From Aggregicoccus sp. 17bor-14 (GTDB taxonomy: Bacteria > Myxococcota > Myxococcia > Myxococcales > Myxococcaceae), in the NCBI RefSeq assembly GCF_009659535.1, contig NZ_VJZZ01000011.1:124001-188000 (forward strand): a DNA stretch of 64,000 nt. Reading direction: 5' to 3'. This document shows, in pieces, positions 9,770 to 17,604 of this stretch. How positions within the stretch are numbered: position 1 is the stretch's first letter; the number at the start of each line of letters is the position of its first letter. The notes under the pieces were generated by a model. The model was not told the origin of the DNA. It made no database searches and was given only the letters and a program-made list of their open reading frames with translations. Made by a program: the position numbers and the translations under genes.

Positions 9770-11326
9770 ATGCGACGGCACGCAGGGCTGGGACTTGCCG
9801 CGCTGTGGCTGGGGCTCGCGGGCGGGTGCACGCGCGCCCTGGTGCCCAGCGCCCGCGATGTCGCCCGCGCCGAGCTGCAGCAGACGGCGGAGCGGGTGTA
9901 CCCGGAGCCGCCCGCGGCGCTGTGGCCGCGGGTAGAGGCCTACTTCCGCGCGCAGGGCTACCAGGTGCGCGAGCCCGCGGACGCGGCGCACGCCTCGCCC
10001 TGGCTGCAGACGGACTACCGCGAGGTGCGCGTGGAGCGCACGTACCGGGCCCGCGCGCGCTACCACGCGCGGGTGCAGCCGCGCGAGGGCGGGGGCAGCG
10101 AGCTGCGCATCTACCGCCAGACGGTGACGGACAGCGACACCTGGCAGCTGCTGCTGCCCGCGCAGCAGCTCACCGTGGGAGAGCAGCCCGAGCAGAACGA
10201 GGCCGCGGACGCGCTGCTGCCTCCCGAGGACCCGCGCTTCGCGCAGAACTTCTTTCGCGACCTCTCCGCCGAGCGGGCCCTGCAGGCCTGGCTGCAGGGG
10301 GGCAGTGCGGCGGCGGCGCGCGGCGCGGGCGGCATGCCCCTCGCGGCGCCGCTGGTTCAGAGCGTCGCCGTGGAGCTCTCGTCGGACGCCTCCGCCCCGC
10401 GCGCCTTCGCCGCGGACGCGGTGGAGGCGCGCTGCGGCCCGGCCATCCCGGGCCTGGTGGACGGCTTCGACCACGCGCTGCGCCCCGGCGGCTTCCTCCT
10501 GCTCGGCCAGGTGCCCGGCACCCGCGAGGTGCCCGCCTTCGTGGGCCAGGCGGTGTGCCACATCCTGCACGCGGGCACGCCCGTGGTGCTCGCGCTGGAG
10601 CTGCCGGTGCGAGAGCAGCCCGCACTGGAGCGCTACCTCGCGAGCGAGGGCACGGACGCGGACCGGGCCGCGCTGGTGCACGGGCCCTTCTGGCGCCGCC
10701 CCGAGCAGGACGGGCGCTCGAGCGAGGCGCTCGTGGCGCTCGTCGAGCGCATGCGCCTGCTCAACCGGCAGGGCCTGCCGGTGACGCTGCTGGCCTTCTC
10801 CGTGGAGGGCCTGGAGGGCAACGCCTTCGAGGAGGCGATGGCCGCGGTGCTCGCGGCGCGCCGCAAGCTCGAGAGCGAGAGCAGCCTCGTGGTGCTGACG
10901 GGCAACGTGCACGCGAGCACCGAGCCCGGGGTGCCCTGGGACAAAGCCTTCGTGCCCATGGGCGCGCTGCTCGCGAAGTCCGGAGCGCCCCTGCGCAGCT
11001 TCGACCTGATGCACGGCGGCGGCAGCACGTGGGAGTGCCGGGTGGCAGGGGAGGGGGCGAAGCTCTCCTGCGGCACGCACCTCGTGCGCCCCATCGTCCT
11101 GTCCGAGGCCTACGGCGAGCAGACGCGCACCCAGTTCGGCGTGCAGCGCGACCACGAGCAGGTGCCGCGGCTCGCGTACCGCTGGCAGCAGCTGGTGCGC
11201 AAGTACGGGGACCAGCGGCCGCTCTTCGTCCACATGGCCCCGGACCGCTTCCCGCGCGGCTTCGACGGCTACTTCTACGTGCCGCACGTGAGTGCCTCCC
11301 CGCCTGCCCGGCACCCCGGGTCCTGA
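9770..11326 (+). CDS. Predicted lipoprotein with C-terminal EreA/ChaN-like domain (paralogue 2)
   Basis: 518 residues, signal peptide with lipobox-like LAGGC (Cys20). The architecture copies that of the preceding gene: an N-terminal domain (AALWPRVEAYFRAQGYQV, then DYREVRVERTYRARARYHARV) and a C-terminal domain with LLLGQVPGTREVPAFVG, GNAFEEAMAAVL and SLVVLTGNVHAS. Residues that differ from paralogue 1 fall at the possible catalytic spots (GQVPGTRE instead of GEQLGTRE; NVHAS instead of NYHAS), so the pair may have diverged in activity. Both are probably translated from one mRNA and anchored in the outer or inner membrane. Function unknown. Confidence 0.75.
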   Translation: MRRHAGLGLAALWLGLAGGCTRALVPSARDVARAELQQTAERVYPEPPAALWPRVEAYFRAQGYQVREPADAAHASPWLQTDYREVRVERTYRARARYHARVQPREGGGSELRIYRQTVTDSDTWQLLLPAQQLTVGEQPEQNEAADALLPPEDPRFAQNFFRDLSAERALQAWLQGGSAAAARGAGGMPLAAPLVQSVAVELSSDASAPRAFAADAVEARCGPAIPGLVDGFDHALRPGGFLLLGQVPGTREVPAFVGQAVCHILHAGTPVVLALELPVREQPALERYLASEGTDADRAALVHGPFWRRPEQDGRSSEALVALVERMRLLNRQGLPVTLLAFSVEGLEGNAFEEAMAAVLAARRKLESESSLVVLTGNVHASTEPGVPWDKAFVPMGALLAKSGAPLRSFDLMHGGGSTWECRVAGEGAKLSCGTHLVRPIVLSEAYGEQTRTQFGVQRDHEQVPRLAYRWQQLVRKYGDQRPLFVHMAPDRFPRGFDGYFYVPHVSASPPARHPGS

Positions 11327-11343
11327 GACCCCGAAAAGGTCTC
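11325..11343. repeat. Inverted repeat GAGACC-N7-GGTCTC
   Basis: A perfect 6-bp inverted repeat overlaps the stop codon of the upstream lipoprotein and is followed by GAAAAAA. Because the run is A and not T on the coding strand, it is not a standard terminator. It lies just upstream of a possible ECF promoter and could be an operator. Confidence 0.3.
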
Positions 11344-11356
11344 GAAAAAAGCAGGG

Positions 11357-11382
11357 TGTAAGTGCCCCGCGCGGGCTGCGTC
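11357..11382 (+). promoter_or_regulatory. Candidate ECF-sigma promoter for the metallothionein-like gene
   Basis: TGTAAG (11357-11362), 16 bases, then CGTC (11379-11382). The layout TGTAA/TGTCA-N16-CGTC is a known one for several ECF sigma factor groups. The match is in the short gap before the Cys-rich gene, about 55 bases from its ATG. One instance only; unproven. Confidence 0.35.
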
Positions 11383-11436
11383 CTCCTGGATGAAAGCGCG
11401 CAATGACGCACGCTTCCCACCCCGGAGCACGACGCC

Positions 11437-11610
11437 ATGACCACCTTCCAGAACCAGAACCAGACCTCGAACCCCACCTCCACCGCGTGCGGCTGCGCGC
11501 AGTCCGGCTGCGGCTGCGGTCCCGTCAGCGCCTGCACCTGTGGCGCTTCCTGCGCGTGCCAGCGCGAGTGCCGCTGCGGCGCGGGCTGCAACTGCGCCCA
11601 GGCCCGCTAG
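11437..11610 (+). CDS. Metallothionein-like Cys-rich small protein
   Basis: 57 residues, 12 of them cysteine, all arranged as six CxC pairs: Cys18/20, 25/27, 33/35, 39/41, 45/47 and 51/53. The last four pairs recur with an exact period of six residues. The first 17 residues are Gln/Asn/Thr/Ser-rich and free of Cys. There is no aromatic residue apart from Phe4 and no histidine. Such density of CxC is typical of metallothioneins, which bind Zn, Cu or Cd as thiolate clusters in the cytoplasm, but it does not match the bacterial BmtA zinc-finger pattern that I know. GGAG lies about ten bases before ATG 11437. A strong hairpin follows the stop. Confidence 0.7.
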   Translation: MTTFQNQNQTSNPTSTACGCAQSGCGCGPVSACTCGASCACQRECRCGAGCNCAQAR

Positions 11611-11619
11611 GCCGCGGGT

Positions 11620-11649
11620 GGGAGGGCGCGCCGGGGGCCGCGCCCTCCC
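11620..11649 (+). terminator. Hairpin after the metallothionein-like gene
   Basis: GGGAGGGCGCG and CGCGCCCTCCC form a perfect 11-bp stem around an 8-base loop, ten bases after the stop codon. No U-tract follows, so it may end transcription together with Rho or simply protect the 3' end. Confidence 0.5.
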
Positions 11650-11657
11650 GCCTCGCG

Positions 11658-11686
11658 TTGACCCCGCGGGGCCGCCTGCCTAGGGT
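11658..11686 (+). promoter_or_regulatory. Sigma70-like promoter for the A2M-pbpC operon
   Basis: TTGACC (11658-11663), exactly 17 bases, then TAGGGT (11681-11686). The -35 matches five of six consensus bases. The -10 keeps T1, A2 and T6 and resembles the GGG-containing -10 of known Myxococcus vegetative promoters. It would give a leader of about 200 bases before ATG 11893. Confidence 0.5.
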
Positions 11687-11892
11687 CCTGGCAGCCGGTC
11701 CCGCGCGGAGGGGGCGTGGGCTTCGATGAACGCTGCGGCTTCTCGACCACAGGGCGCAGGCGCGGTGTGGGCCGTCGGACGCGGGTGCTCCCGGGTCCGC
11801 GGCCTCCTGCGGCCGCAGCCTGCTCCGTCCACGCCCCGCTCGCGCCGGCACGCTCCGTGAAGTCTCCGCCGCCATCTCCCCCGGAGGACCCG

Positions 11893-14800
11893 ATGCTCCG
11901 CCGCCTCTCCCCGACCCACCGCCCGCGGGCGCTGCTGCTGCGGCTCGCCGTCGGCGCCACGCTCGCCCTCGCCGCCTGCAAGGGCGAGAAGCCCTCCGCG
12001 CCGCCCTCCCAGCCCGCCTCGCCCGGGGCCGCGCGCCCGGCGCCCGGCGAGCACCCCGCGCCCGCGCCCGAGGACCTCACGCCCGCCATCCGCGAGCAGG
12101 GCCCGGAGGGAGGCCTGCCCACGCAGGTGGTGCTCGAGCTGCCGCGCGCCATCGCGCCCGCGAACGGCAAGGTGGGCGAGGGCACGCGCCTCGTCATCAC
12201 GCCGGAGGTGAGGGGCCACCTCGAGTTCCGCGGCGCCTCCACGCTGGTGTTCACGGCGTTGCAGCCCCTCGCCTTCGACACCGCGTACAGCGTGGCGCTC
12301 TCGTCGCTGCAGGTGGGCGACCGCGTGGTCTCCGCCCCGGGCACGGACGCGTGGCACTACCGCTTCCGCACGCCTGCCTTCGCCTTCCAGCGCCTCGCCC
12401 TGCAGCGGGTGGACCTGAAGGGGGGCAAGGTGGAGGGGGAGCTGCGCTTCACCGGTCCCGTGGACTTCGCCCAGGTGCGCCGGCTCGGCGTCTTCGAGGT
12501 GGGGGGCGAGGCGCTCACGGCCGTCACCTACCGGGACACCCCGGGCCGTCCCTCCGTGGTGACGGTGAGCCTCACGGGCGCTCGTCTGCGCGCGGGGGCC
12601 ACGCTGCGCTTCCGCCTGCGCGAGGGGCTGCGTCCCGCGAGCGCCGCCGGCGCGAGCCCGGCTCCCGCCGCACAGGACGAGGTGGCGCTGCGCGGAGGCA
12701 AGCGCCTGCAGATCTACAACGCCTACGTGCAGGAGGGACCCATGGGCCACTACGTGGAGGTGGCCTGCCGCAACGTCGACGACCACGGCAACGAGCAGGG
12801 CAAGACCGAGGACGAGGGGGCGATGCGCGGCTGCAGCCTGGGTGAGGAGGCCGCGGCGGAGGCCGTCCACTTCGATCCCCAGGTGAAGTTCTCCGTCGCG
12901 CCCAGCCGCTGGGGCTTCCGCATCTTCGGCGACTTCAAGCGCGGCACCTACGCGCTGCGCATCGACGCAGGCGCCACCTCCACGGCGGGCGGCGTGCTGC
13001 TCGCCACCTACGAGGAGTCCTTCTCCATCTCCGCGCGCGAGCCGCGCCTCTCCTTCTCCACCGGCGGCCGCTACCTGCCGCGCAGCGCGTGGCGCAACCT
13101 GCCCCTCAACCACCTCAACGTGGACACGGTGGAGCTCACCGTGCGCCAGGTGCCGCCGGAGAACCTCGTCTTCTGGATGAGCAACGACGAGCAGGAGACG
13201 GCCGACGAGCGCACGAGCAACGTGCTCACCCGCAAGACGCTCGCCGTGCGCGCGCCGGCGGACACGCAGGGCACCACCTACGTGGACGTGGCGGGCCTGG
13301 TACCCGCGAGCACCCGCGGCCTGGTGCAGCTCACCGCCACCCAGCTGCGCCCCAACGGGGAGCGGGGCGCCAGCGCCTCCAGCCGCATCCTGCTCACCGA
13401 CCTGAGCCTCGTCGCCAAGCGCAGCGCGAGCGGGCAGAAGGGCGAAGGAGACGTGCAGGTGTGGGCGCTCGGCATGGAGAGCACCGAGCTGCTCTCCGGG
13501 GTGGAGGTGACGCTGGTGAAGAAGAGCGGGCAGAGCGTCGCGCGCTGCTCCACGAAGGGCGCGGAGGGCTGCCGGCTGCAGGTCCCCGCGCAGGGCGTGG
13601 ACGACAGCGCGCCGTTCGCGCTCGTCGCGCGCCAGGGCGAGGAGCTCACCTACCTCAAGTACAGCGAGCTGAAGACGGAGGTGGCCGAGTCGGACGTGCA
13701 GGGCGTGGCCTGGCGCGCGGAGAGCCCCTACCGCGCCGCGCTCTACTCCGACCGCGGCGTGTACCGCCCCGGCGACACTGCGCACGTGGTGGCGCTCTTG
13801 CGCGGCGCGGACGACCGGGCGCCGCCCGCGGGCCTGCCGGTGGACCTGCGCATCGTGGATCCGCGCGAGCGCGAGGTGAAGAAGAGCGTGCTCGCGACGA
13901 ACGCCGCGGGCCTGGTGTCGCTGGACCTGCGCTTCGAGCCCTACCAGGACACCGGGCGCTACAGCGCGGTGCTGCGCGTGGCGGACCGCGTGGTGGCGAA
14001 GTACCCGCTCAACGTGGAGGAGTTCGTCCCCGAGCGCATGAAGGTGAGCGCCACGGTGAGCGGCGCAGGCTACGGGCCGCAGGACGAGATTCCCGTGAGC
14101 GTGAGCGCGAGCTACCTCTTCGGCGGCAGCGCCGAGGGCAGCCCCGTGCAGCTCACCTGCCGGCTCGAGCCCTCGGTGTTCAAGCCCGCGCAGAACGCGC
14201 AGTACAGCTACGGGGTGTGGCGCCCCAGCGGCGCGGACGAGAAGGCGAGCGTGCTGGGTCAGCTGCAGGGCACCCTGGACGCGAAGGGGGAGGCGACCCT
14301 GAGCTGCCCTGCGCAGCGCGCGGCCGGCGGCTTCAAGGGCCCCGCGCGCCTCGTCGCCCAGGCCAGCGTCTTCGAGTCCGGCAGCGGCCGCTCCACCCTC
14401 GGCGAGGCGCGCGTGCCGGTGCACCCGGAGCGCTACTACGTCGGCCTGCTCTCGGGCGTGCAGAAGGTGGAGGGCGGCAAGCCCTTCGAGGTGAAGGGCC
14501 TCGTCGTGGACTGGAACGGCCAGCCCGTCACGGACGCGAAGGGCGTGAAGCCGCTGGAGGTGGAGTACCTGCGCCTCGAGGCCGAGTACGGCTACACCTT
14601 CGACGAGGAGGCCGGCGAGGAGCGCTACCAGCGCTTCCTGCGCCCGGTGCGCGAGGGGCGCGCGCAGGTGCAGCTGGAGAACGGCCGCTTCCGCCTGCAG
14701 GTGACGCCCGCGATGGATGCCGCGGGCTACCTCGTGCGGGTGACGAGCGGCGCCGCGCAGACCGACCTGCAGCTGGAGGGCAGCGGCGGCTACTACTGGT

Positions 14801-17601
14801 GGGAGGGGGAGAACGCGCGCGTGGACCAGACGCCGCGCCCGATGAAGCCCACCAGCCTCGGGCTCGAGGTGCCGGCGCTCGCGCGCGTGGGCGAGCCGCT
14901 GCAGCTTCGCTTCAAGGCGCCCTACCGCGGCCGCGTGCTGCTCACCGCGGAGACGGACCACCTGCTCGCCTCCGAGTGGCGCCAGGTGGAGCCCGGGGAG
15001 GTGACGTGGACCTTCACGCCCCAGGCCTTCGCGCCCAACGTGTACGTGAGCGCCTTCCTCGTGAAGGACCCGCACCTCGAGTCGAAGGAGGCCTTCCTGC
15101 CGGACCGCGCCTTCGGCGTGAGCAGCGTACCGGTGGAGCCCACCGCCTTCACCCAGCGCGTGAAGCTGCAGGTGCCCGCGGAGGTGCGCTCGGGGCAGGA
15201 GCTGGAGGTGGGACTCGAGCTGGGGCCGCAGGAGGGCCCCACGGTCGCGACGGTGGCGGTGGTGGACGAAGGCATCCTCTCGCTCACGCGCTTCCAGAGC
15301 CCCGACCCGCTCAAGGCGCTCTTCGCCAAGCGCGCGCTGGCGGTGGAGACCTACGAGACGCTGGGCTGGACGCTGCTCCTGCCCCCACAGGGCGCGAGCC
15401 GCAGCACCGGCGGTGACGAGGGCGGCGAGGGCGCGGGGGGCCGCGTGCAGCCGGTGAAGCCGGTGTCCCTGTGGAGCGGCGTGGTGGAGGTGCCCGCGAG
15501 CGGCAAGGCGCAGGTGCGCTTCAAGCTCCCGCAGTACCGCGGCCAGCTGCGGGTGATGGCCGTGACGGCGGGCCCGCAGCGCGTGGGGCGCGCGAGCGCG
15601 GCAGTGCGGGTGAGCGACCCGCTGGTGCTGCAGGCCACGCTGCCGCGCTTCCTCTCGCAGGGAGACCAGGTGCAGGTGCCGGTGTTCGTGACGAACCTGA
15701 GCGGCAAGGCGCAGGACGTCACCGTGCGCATCAGCGCGGAGAGCCTGGACACCCCGGGCCTGCAGCCGCTGGGCACCCGCGAGAGCCCGCTGCAGCTGGT
15801 GGGAAAGAGCGAGGGGCGCGTGCGGCTGGAGAACGGCAAGGCCGCGACGCTCGTCTTCCAGGCGCGCGCGGCGCAGGCGATGGGCGCGGCAAAGCTGCGC
15901 GTCACGGCGAGCGGCGGCGGCTTCACCTCACAGGAGGAGCTGGACGTGCCCTTCCTCCCCGCGGGGCCGCGCGAGCGGCGCGTGCAGCGCATCGAGCTCG
16001 CGGAAGGCACGCTGGAGCTCGCGCCCTCCCTGCAGGGCTGGCTGCCCACGAGCGAGCGCAGCACGCTGTGGGTGACCACCCACCCCTACGCCGAGAGCCT
16101 GCAGCACCTGAGCTACCTCGTGCACTACCCCTACGGCTGCATCGAGCAGACCACCAGCAGCACCCGGCCGCTGCTCTACGTCTCGGGGCTGCTGGACAGC
16201 ATCGACCCCACGCTCACCGCGGGCCGCACGCTCGAGGAGATGGTGCAGGCGGGCCTCGCGCGCATCCTCTCCATGCAGACGCCCTCGGGCGGCTTCGGCT
16301 ACTGGCCCGGCGACAGCGAGCCCGTCGCCTGGGGCAGCGCCTACGCGACGCACCTGCTGCTGGATGCGAAGGAGGCGGGCTACGCGGTGCCGCAGGAGCG
16401 CCTGGACGAGGCGCTCGCGTACCTCGGCCGCGAGCTCACGCGCGCCGAGTCGCGCCGCGGCGCGCTGCTGGACGGCCACTATGCCCAGGATGCCGAGCCC
16501 TACCTGCACTACGTGCTGAGCATGGCCGGCAAGGGGCGCAAGGCGCGCATCCAGAAGCTGGTGGAGGCGTACGCGCAGAAGCCCGCGGCGCACCCGGGGG
16601 AGGAGGGCGAGCGGCAGGAGCAGCTGTACATGCTCCAGGCGGCGCTCTACCGCGCCGGGGACAGGCGCTACGAGAGTGCGCTGCGCCACCCGGACGCGAG
16701 CCGCGTGACGGACGTGCGCAGCAACGGCTGGAGCTTCTACTCCGACCGGCGCCGCCGCGGCTTCATGCTCTCCACCTTCCACGACCTCTTCGGCAACGAC
16801 CCCGGCGGCGAGCCGCTCGCGCGCAGCGTGGCGGAGGGACTCCAGGGCCAGCGCAGCGGCGGGTACACCACGCAGGAGCTGGTGTGGGGCGTCACCGGCC
16901 TGGGCAAGTGGGTGCAGAAGGGGGCCACGCACTTCACCCCGCCCGTGCTCAGCGCGGGGGGCAAGGCGCTCGCGCCGCAGGAGAACAAGCGCGCACGCAG
17001 CTCGGATCGCACGTGGTCGCTCGCCCGCGCGAGCGAGCGCCCCGAGCTGAAGCTGCAGGTGAAGGAGAAGGGGGAGGGTGCGCTCTACCTCGTGGTCGCG
17101 AGTGACGGCGTGCGCGCGGACGGCCAGTACCGCTACGGCGGCGAGGGGCTCAGCGTGCGGCGCACCTACCGCACCCTGAAGGGCGACGTGGTGCAGCCGA
17201 CGAGCGGCGGCGTCGCACTCGCGGACCTGCTCTACGTGGAGGTGGAGCTGGAGAACCGCAGCGGCGAGCGCATCCAGAACATCGCGCTGGTGGACCGGCT
17301 GCCGGCCGGCTGGGAGCTCGAGAATGCCCGGCTGGGCCGCGGCGGCGGCGTGGAGTGGGCCCAGCCGGAGCAACAGTGGAAGGTGGACGCGCTGAACCTG
17401 CGCGACGACCGCGTGGAGGTGTTCGGCGCGCTCGAGGCCCGCGAGAAGCGCAAGGTCATCTACGCGGTGCGCGCCGTCACCGCCGGCCACTTCACCCTGC
17501 CGCCGGTGGAGGCCGAGGCCATGTACGACCCGCGCATCTGGGCGCGCGCGCCCGGCGGCGAGGTGGAGGTGACCGGGCCCTGGAAGGACTTCCTCCTCTA
17601 G
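11893..17601 (+). CDS. Bacterial alpha-2-macroglobulin lipoprotein (YfhM type, thioester-containing)
   Basis: 1902 residues; E. coli YfhM has about 1650. Signal peptide with lipobox LAAC (Cys29), then a Pro/Ala-rich linker. Macroglobulin domains follow, including the MG2 signature VYRPGDTAHVV near residue 622. The thioester motif GCIEQTTS is intact with Cys1416 and Gln1419, so the protein should trap proteases covalently after cleavage of its bait region. A Gly/Glu-rich insert (STGGDEGGEGAGG) sits near residue 1170. The start at 11893 has GGAGGA four bases upstream. Known partner: pbpC, which begins three bases after this stop. Role by family: a periplasmic defence that blocks foreign proteases reaching the cell wall. 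Confidence 0.93.
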   Translation: MLRRLSPTHRPRALLLRLAVGATLALAACKGEKPSAPPSQPASPGAARPAPGEHPAPAPEDLTPAIREQGPEGGLPTQVVLELPRAIAPANGKVGEGTRLVITPEVRGHLEFRGASTLVFTALQPLAFDTAYSVALSSLQVGDRVVSAPGTDAWHYRFRTPAFAFQRLALQRVDLKGGKVEGELRFTGPVDFAQVRRLGVFEVGGEALTAVTYRDTPGRPSVVTVSLTGARLRAGATLRFRLREGLRPASAAGASPAPAAQDEVALRGGKRLQIYNAYVQEGPMGHYVEVACRNVDDHGNEQGKTEDEGAMRGCSLGEEAAAEAVHFDPQVKFSVAPSRWGFRIFGDFKRGTYALRIDAGATSTAGGVLLATYEESFSISAREPRLSFSTGGRYLPRSAWRNLPLNHLNVDTVELTVRQVPPENLVFWMSNDEQETADERTSNVLTRKTLAVRAPADTQGTTYVDVAGLVPASTRGLVQLTATQLRPNGERGASASSRILLTDLSLVAKRSASGQKGEGDVQVWALGMESTELLSGVEVTLVKKSGQSVARCSTKGAEGCRLQVPAQGVDDSAPFALVARQGEELTYLKYSELKTEVAESDVQGVAWRAESPYRAALYSDRGVYRPGDTAHVVALLRGADDRAPPAGLPVDLRIVDPREREVKKSVLATNAAGLVSLDLRFEPYQDTGRYSAVLRVADRVVAKYPLNVEEFVPERMKVSATVSGAGYGPQDEIPVSVSASYLFGGSAEGSPVQLTCRLEPSVFKPAQNAQYSYGVWRPSGADEKASVLGQLQGTLDAKGEATLSCPAQRAAGGFKGPARLVAQASVFESGSGRSTLGEARVPVHPERYYVGLLSGVQKVEGGKPFEVKGLVVDWNGQPVTDAKGVKPLEVEYLRLEAEYGYTFDEEAGEERYQRFLRPVREGRAQVQLENGRFRLQVTPAMDAAGYLVRVTSGAAQTDLQLEGSGGYYWWEGENARVDQTPRPMKPTSLGLEVPALARVGEPLQLRFKAPYRGRVLLTAETDHLLASEWRQVEPGEVTWTFTPQAFAPNVYVSAFLVKDPHLESKEAFLPDRAFGVSSVPVEPTAFTQRVKLQVPAEVRSGQELEVGLELGPQEGPTVATVAVVDEGILSLTRFQSPDPLKALFAKRALAVETYETLGWTLLLPPQGASRSTGGDEGGEGAGGRVQPVKPVSLWSGVVEVPASGKAQVRFKLPQYRGQLRVMAVTAGPQRVGRASAAVRVSDPLVLQATLPRFLSQGDQVQVPVFVTNLSGKAQDVTVRISAESLDTPGLQPLGTRESPLQLVGKSEGRVRLENGKAATLVFQARAAQAMGAAKLRVTASGGGFTSQEELDVPFLPAGPRERRVQRIELAEGTLELAPSLQGWLPTSERSTLWVTTHPYAESLQHLSYLVHYPYGCIEQTTSSTRPLLYVSGLLDSIDPTLTAGRTLEEMVQAGLARILSMQTPSGGFGYWPGDSEPVAWGSAYATHLLLDAKEAGYAVPQERLDEALAYLGRELTRAESRRGALLDGHYAQDAEPYLHYVLSMAGKGRKARIQKLVEAYAQKPAAHPGEEGERQEQLYMLQAALYRAGDRRYESALRHPDASRVTDVRSNGWSFYSDRRRRGFMLSTFHDLFGNDPGGEPLARSVAEGLQGQRSGGYTTQELVWGVTGLGKWVQKGATHFTPPVLSAGGKALAPQENKRARSSDRTWSLARASERPELKLQVKEKGEGALYLVVASDGVRADGQYRYGGEGLSVRRTYRTLKGDVVQPTSGGVALADLLYVEVELENRSGERIQNIALVDRLPAGWELENARLGRGGGVEWAQPEQQWKVDALNLRDDRVEVFGALEAREKRKVIYAVRAVTAGHFTLPPVEAEAMYDPRIWARAPGGEVEVTGPWKDFLL

Positions 17602-17604
17602 GCC

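Noticed and set aside
11325-11350. Hairpin followed by an A-run as a terminator
   Set aside because: The run is A on the coding strand, so no U-tract would follow the hairpin in the RNA; kept only as a possible operator.
11680-15075. 1131-codon minus-strand frame across the macroglobulin gene
   Set aside because: Antisense to a gene with a lipobox, MG2 and thioester motifs. No recognisable domain in the minus frame.
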